DNA of 64,000 bases. It comes from Gautieria morchelliformis. Its lineage: Eukaryota > Basidiomycota > Agaricomycetes > Gomphales > Gomphaceae. The translations under genes were made by a program, and so were the position numbers. This document shows positions 61,667 through 64,000 of this stretch, piece after piece (position 1 is the stretch's first letter; every line of letters begins with the position of its first letter). The notes under the pieces are model-generated. The model was given only the letters and a program-made list of their open reading frames with translations, was not told where the DNA came from and searched no databases. The stretch is from positions 124,001 to 188,000 of the forward strand of contig WHVA01000197.1 of the NCBI GenBank assembly GCA_015179125.1, given 5' to 3'.

Positions 61667-64000
61667 TCAGCAGTCCTCCGGCCTCCGCACGAGCTGAGGG
61701 CTGTGTTGACCCCATTCGTGCGACAAACGAGGTTAAACTCAACGCATCCGCTCTTTCGTCCTCCGACTCTCTCTCTGTTCCGCTCACTTCCGACACCATT
61801 TCCACACCCCCGTTTACAGCATTGGTCGACTCCGGTTCGACTCATTGTTTCCTCGATTCCGACTTTGTTTTGAAACATAAACTTCCGACCCGCAACATTC
61901 CGACTATTCCGCTCCGCCTTTTCGACGGGTCTTCCAACACGGGAATTTCCCAAGTTGTGGATCTGTCTATCCGTTTCGCTACTGGGGACAACCATGAAGT
62001 TACGTTTTACGTTACTCCGCTAGATGCTAGCTGTTCCGTTGTACTAGGACACAATTGGCTCACCCGATATAATCCGTCGATTAACTGGGCATTGGGTCAA
62101 ATACAGTTCCGTACCCCGGATCAACTTCCGTCTATTCCGACGTCTTCTGCAAAGATGGCTCAGGCCTCTTCTGCAACTCCGCTCGTGGATTCAGTTCCGC
62201 ACTCCGGTCCCGCTTTAGCACCTCCGCCCCTCGAAGCCCCTCGAATTGCGCTCGTTTCCGCCACCGCTTTCCGCGTATTGCAACGGCAAGTTGATACGAC
62301 CGTCTTCCAGCTTCACCTCTCCGATTCGGCTTCAGTCAAGGCTCGTTCCGCCTCGACTTCCGCTCCGGTCGACATGAACTCAGTTCCGGAAGAATATCGT
62401 GACTTCCCGGACGTGTTCAATAAGGCCAAAGCCGACAAACCTGCTGAACATCGACCCTACGACTTGAAGATAGATTTGGAAGAAGGAGCATCTCCGCCCC
62501 TTGGACCGATCTACTCTCTTTCGCAAAGTGAACTCCTAACTCTCCGAGAGTTCGTCGATGAACATCTCAACATGGGCTTTATCCGCCCTTCGCTGTCTCC
62601 GCACAGCGCTCCGGTCCTCTTCGTCAAGAAGAAGGATGGATCTCTCCGCCTCTGCGTCGATTTCCGCGGACTCAATGCCCTCACTAAAAAGGACAAATAT
62701 CCGCTTCCGCGCATTTCCGACTTACTCGACACTCCCCGCAGGGCGAAGATCTACACCAAAATTGACCTCCGGCACGCTTATCACCTTGTCCGCATCCGGG
62801 AAGGTGACGAGTGGAAAACCACCTTCCGCACCCGCTACGGTGCCTTTGAGTGGACTGTCATGCCTTTTGGTCTAACCAACGCTCCCGCCGCTTTTCAGCG
62901 ATTCATGAACGACGTATTTTCCGACCTCCTCGACGTATGCGTTTTAGTCTACATTGACGACATCCTCATCTATTCCGACACACCGAAAAAACATCGGGAA
63001 CATGTCCGCGAAGTACTCCGCCGCCTACGCAAACACCATCTCTACGCAAAAGCAGAGAAATGCGAATGGCATCGCGACACGGTCGAATACCTCGGCTACA
63101 TCCTCTCTCCAACAGGTCTTACCATGGCAGAGGACAAGGTCAAGGCAATTCAAGAATGGCCGGAACCCCGACGTGTTAAGGATGTGCAGTCCTTCCTTGG
63201 CTTCGCCAACTTTTACCGGCGTTTCATTTATAATTTTTCCGACATTACTGTTCCGCTCACGCGTCTCACCAGGAAGAGTGCCCCATGGAATTTCACACCG
63301 GAATGCCGTTCCGCATTTGAAGCTCTCAAATCAGCTTTCACCACGGCTCCCATACTCGGTTTCTGGATTCCTGATGCCCAACTTGTACTCGAAACCGACG
63401 CTTCTGACTACGCGCTAGCCGCCATTCTTTCCATCATTTCACCCGACGACGGAGAAATTCATCCGATCGCCTTTCATTCCCGCACCTTTTCCGCCGCGGA
63501 ACTCAACTACGACGTCCACGATAAGGAACTACTTGCGATTTCGAAGCCTTCAAAATCTGGAGACATTACCTCGAAGGTCCAACTTATCCGATCGACGTTG
63601 TAACGGATCATAAGAACCTTGAGTATTTTGCAACCACTAAGATTTTGACTCGCCGTCAAGTCCGCTGGTCTGAATACCTCTCACAGTTCAACATGGTGAT
63701 CCGTTTCCGCCCCGGAAAGCTCGGAGCAAAACCCGACGCGCTCACTAGACGTTGGGACGTCTACCCAAAAGAGGGAAGTAGCGACTATGCCAGCGTTAAT
63801 CCGCACAATTTCCGCCCAGTATTCTCCACTGAGCAACTGGCATCGTCCCTGCGTGCCACAGCATTGCAGTTTCCGCTACTCCGCGCCTCAATTATTATGG
63901 ACACCGAGTCTCTCCATTCCGACATCCGTTCCGCACTCCGTTCCGACCCCACCTCCGCAACCCACCTCGATGACCCCACCAGTCCTGGATGGTCCCTCGA
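61664..64000 (+). pseudogene. pol: Gy-A copy 2 pol, frameshifted and cut by the window end
   Basis: Protease (DSGSTHCFLDSDF near 61828), RT (VDFRGLNALTKKDKYPLPRI; YIDD near 62950) and RNase H (ETDASDYAL near 63391) match the intact pol at 30810-34511. At 63539-63541 the copy has three T's where the intact one has four; the frame then ends at 63603. The right frame continues from about 63545 ([38 protein letters not shown]) to the edge. A 12-bp insertion near 63930-63945 adds four codons relative to the other copy. Confidence 0.93.

Larger units (their letters stand above)
59540..64000 (+). mobile_element. Gy-A copy 2, running off the window
   Basis: 5' LTR 59540-60205, self-primer site, gag, frameshift site and pol up to the window end. 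Close to the full-length copy at 28692-37145. Gag is complete here; pol has one frameshift near 63540. The integrase, chromodomain, any antisense accessory gene and the 3' LTR lie beyond 64000. Confidence 0.95.

Noticed and set aside
1-64000. tRNA, rRNA or other structural RNA genes
   Set aside because: No cloverleaf, rRNA core or other RNA motif was recognised by eye; the tRNA-iMet-like motifs are short primer-binding sites of Copia elements.

Overview
The window is a repeat-dense, gene-poor stretch of a basidiomycete (probably Agaricomycete) genome. Signs of this are Tf1/sushi-type Ty3/Gypsy chromoviruses, Ty1/Copia elements with gag-pol in one reading frame, a Helitron Rep gene, a Zn(II)2Cys6-type protein, and introns of about 50 bp with GTAAGT...CTAAT...TAG signals. 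No intact host gene was found; almost every coding stretch belongs to a transposable element or its remains. Family labels (Gy-A, Gy-B, Gy-C, Co-1, Co-2, Co-3, D, F, R, T) are local to this annotation.

Layout. 1-5.35 kb: decayed Gypsy (Gy-C), cut by a Copia solo LTR (857-1285, TSD GCGAT) and a ~1.07-kb LTR (F). 5.36-5.85 kb: 31-bp minisatellite. 6.0-9.6 kb: fragments of R, a CpG-decayed Gy-A copy and the gag end of family D. 9.6-14.86 kb: Copia Co-1, minus strand, identical-looking LTRs but a frameshifted ORF. 14.86-17.07 kb: truncated Copia Co-3. 17.4-19.5 kb: intron-bearing pseudogene between inverted repeats. 20.9-27.2 kb: probable non-autonomous Helitron with promoter-like 5' end, solo LTRs, a 21-bp minisatellite and two tandem Helitron 3' ends. 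27.2-41.1 kb: a second Helitron whose Rep ORF is split by a full-length Gy-A (28692-37145, TSD CCATT) and a hAT-like element (38539-40137). 41.1-56.9 kb: rearranged Gy-B with a tandem gag-pol duplication and inverted end LTRs, cut by R, T, F and an intact Copia Co-2 (50162-55407, TSD TTATC). 56.9-59.5 kb: family D fragment, short repeats and an R fragment. 59.54 kb to the end: a second Gy-A running off the window.

Expression and replication. Gy-A and Gy-B both show the arrangement used by self-primed retrotransposons: 11-13 nt just inside the 5' LTR are complementary to LTR sequence about 32-34 nt after a TATA box. Gy-A gag ends right after a perfect A AAA AAA slippery site, with pol in the -1 frame. 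The Copia elements instead have a GGTTATGGGCC motif beside the LTR that matches the anticodon arm of initiator tRNA-Met and, in Co-1 and Co-2, contains the gag-pol start codon. The full-length Gy-A carries an extra antisense gene (29482-30687) for a coiled-coil Zn2Cys6 protein, the most notable accessory gene in the window.

Exact target-site duplications allow the nesting order to be read up to three layers deep. They also show where expected duplications are missing, which marks ectopic recombination at Co-1 and at Gy-B.
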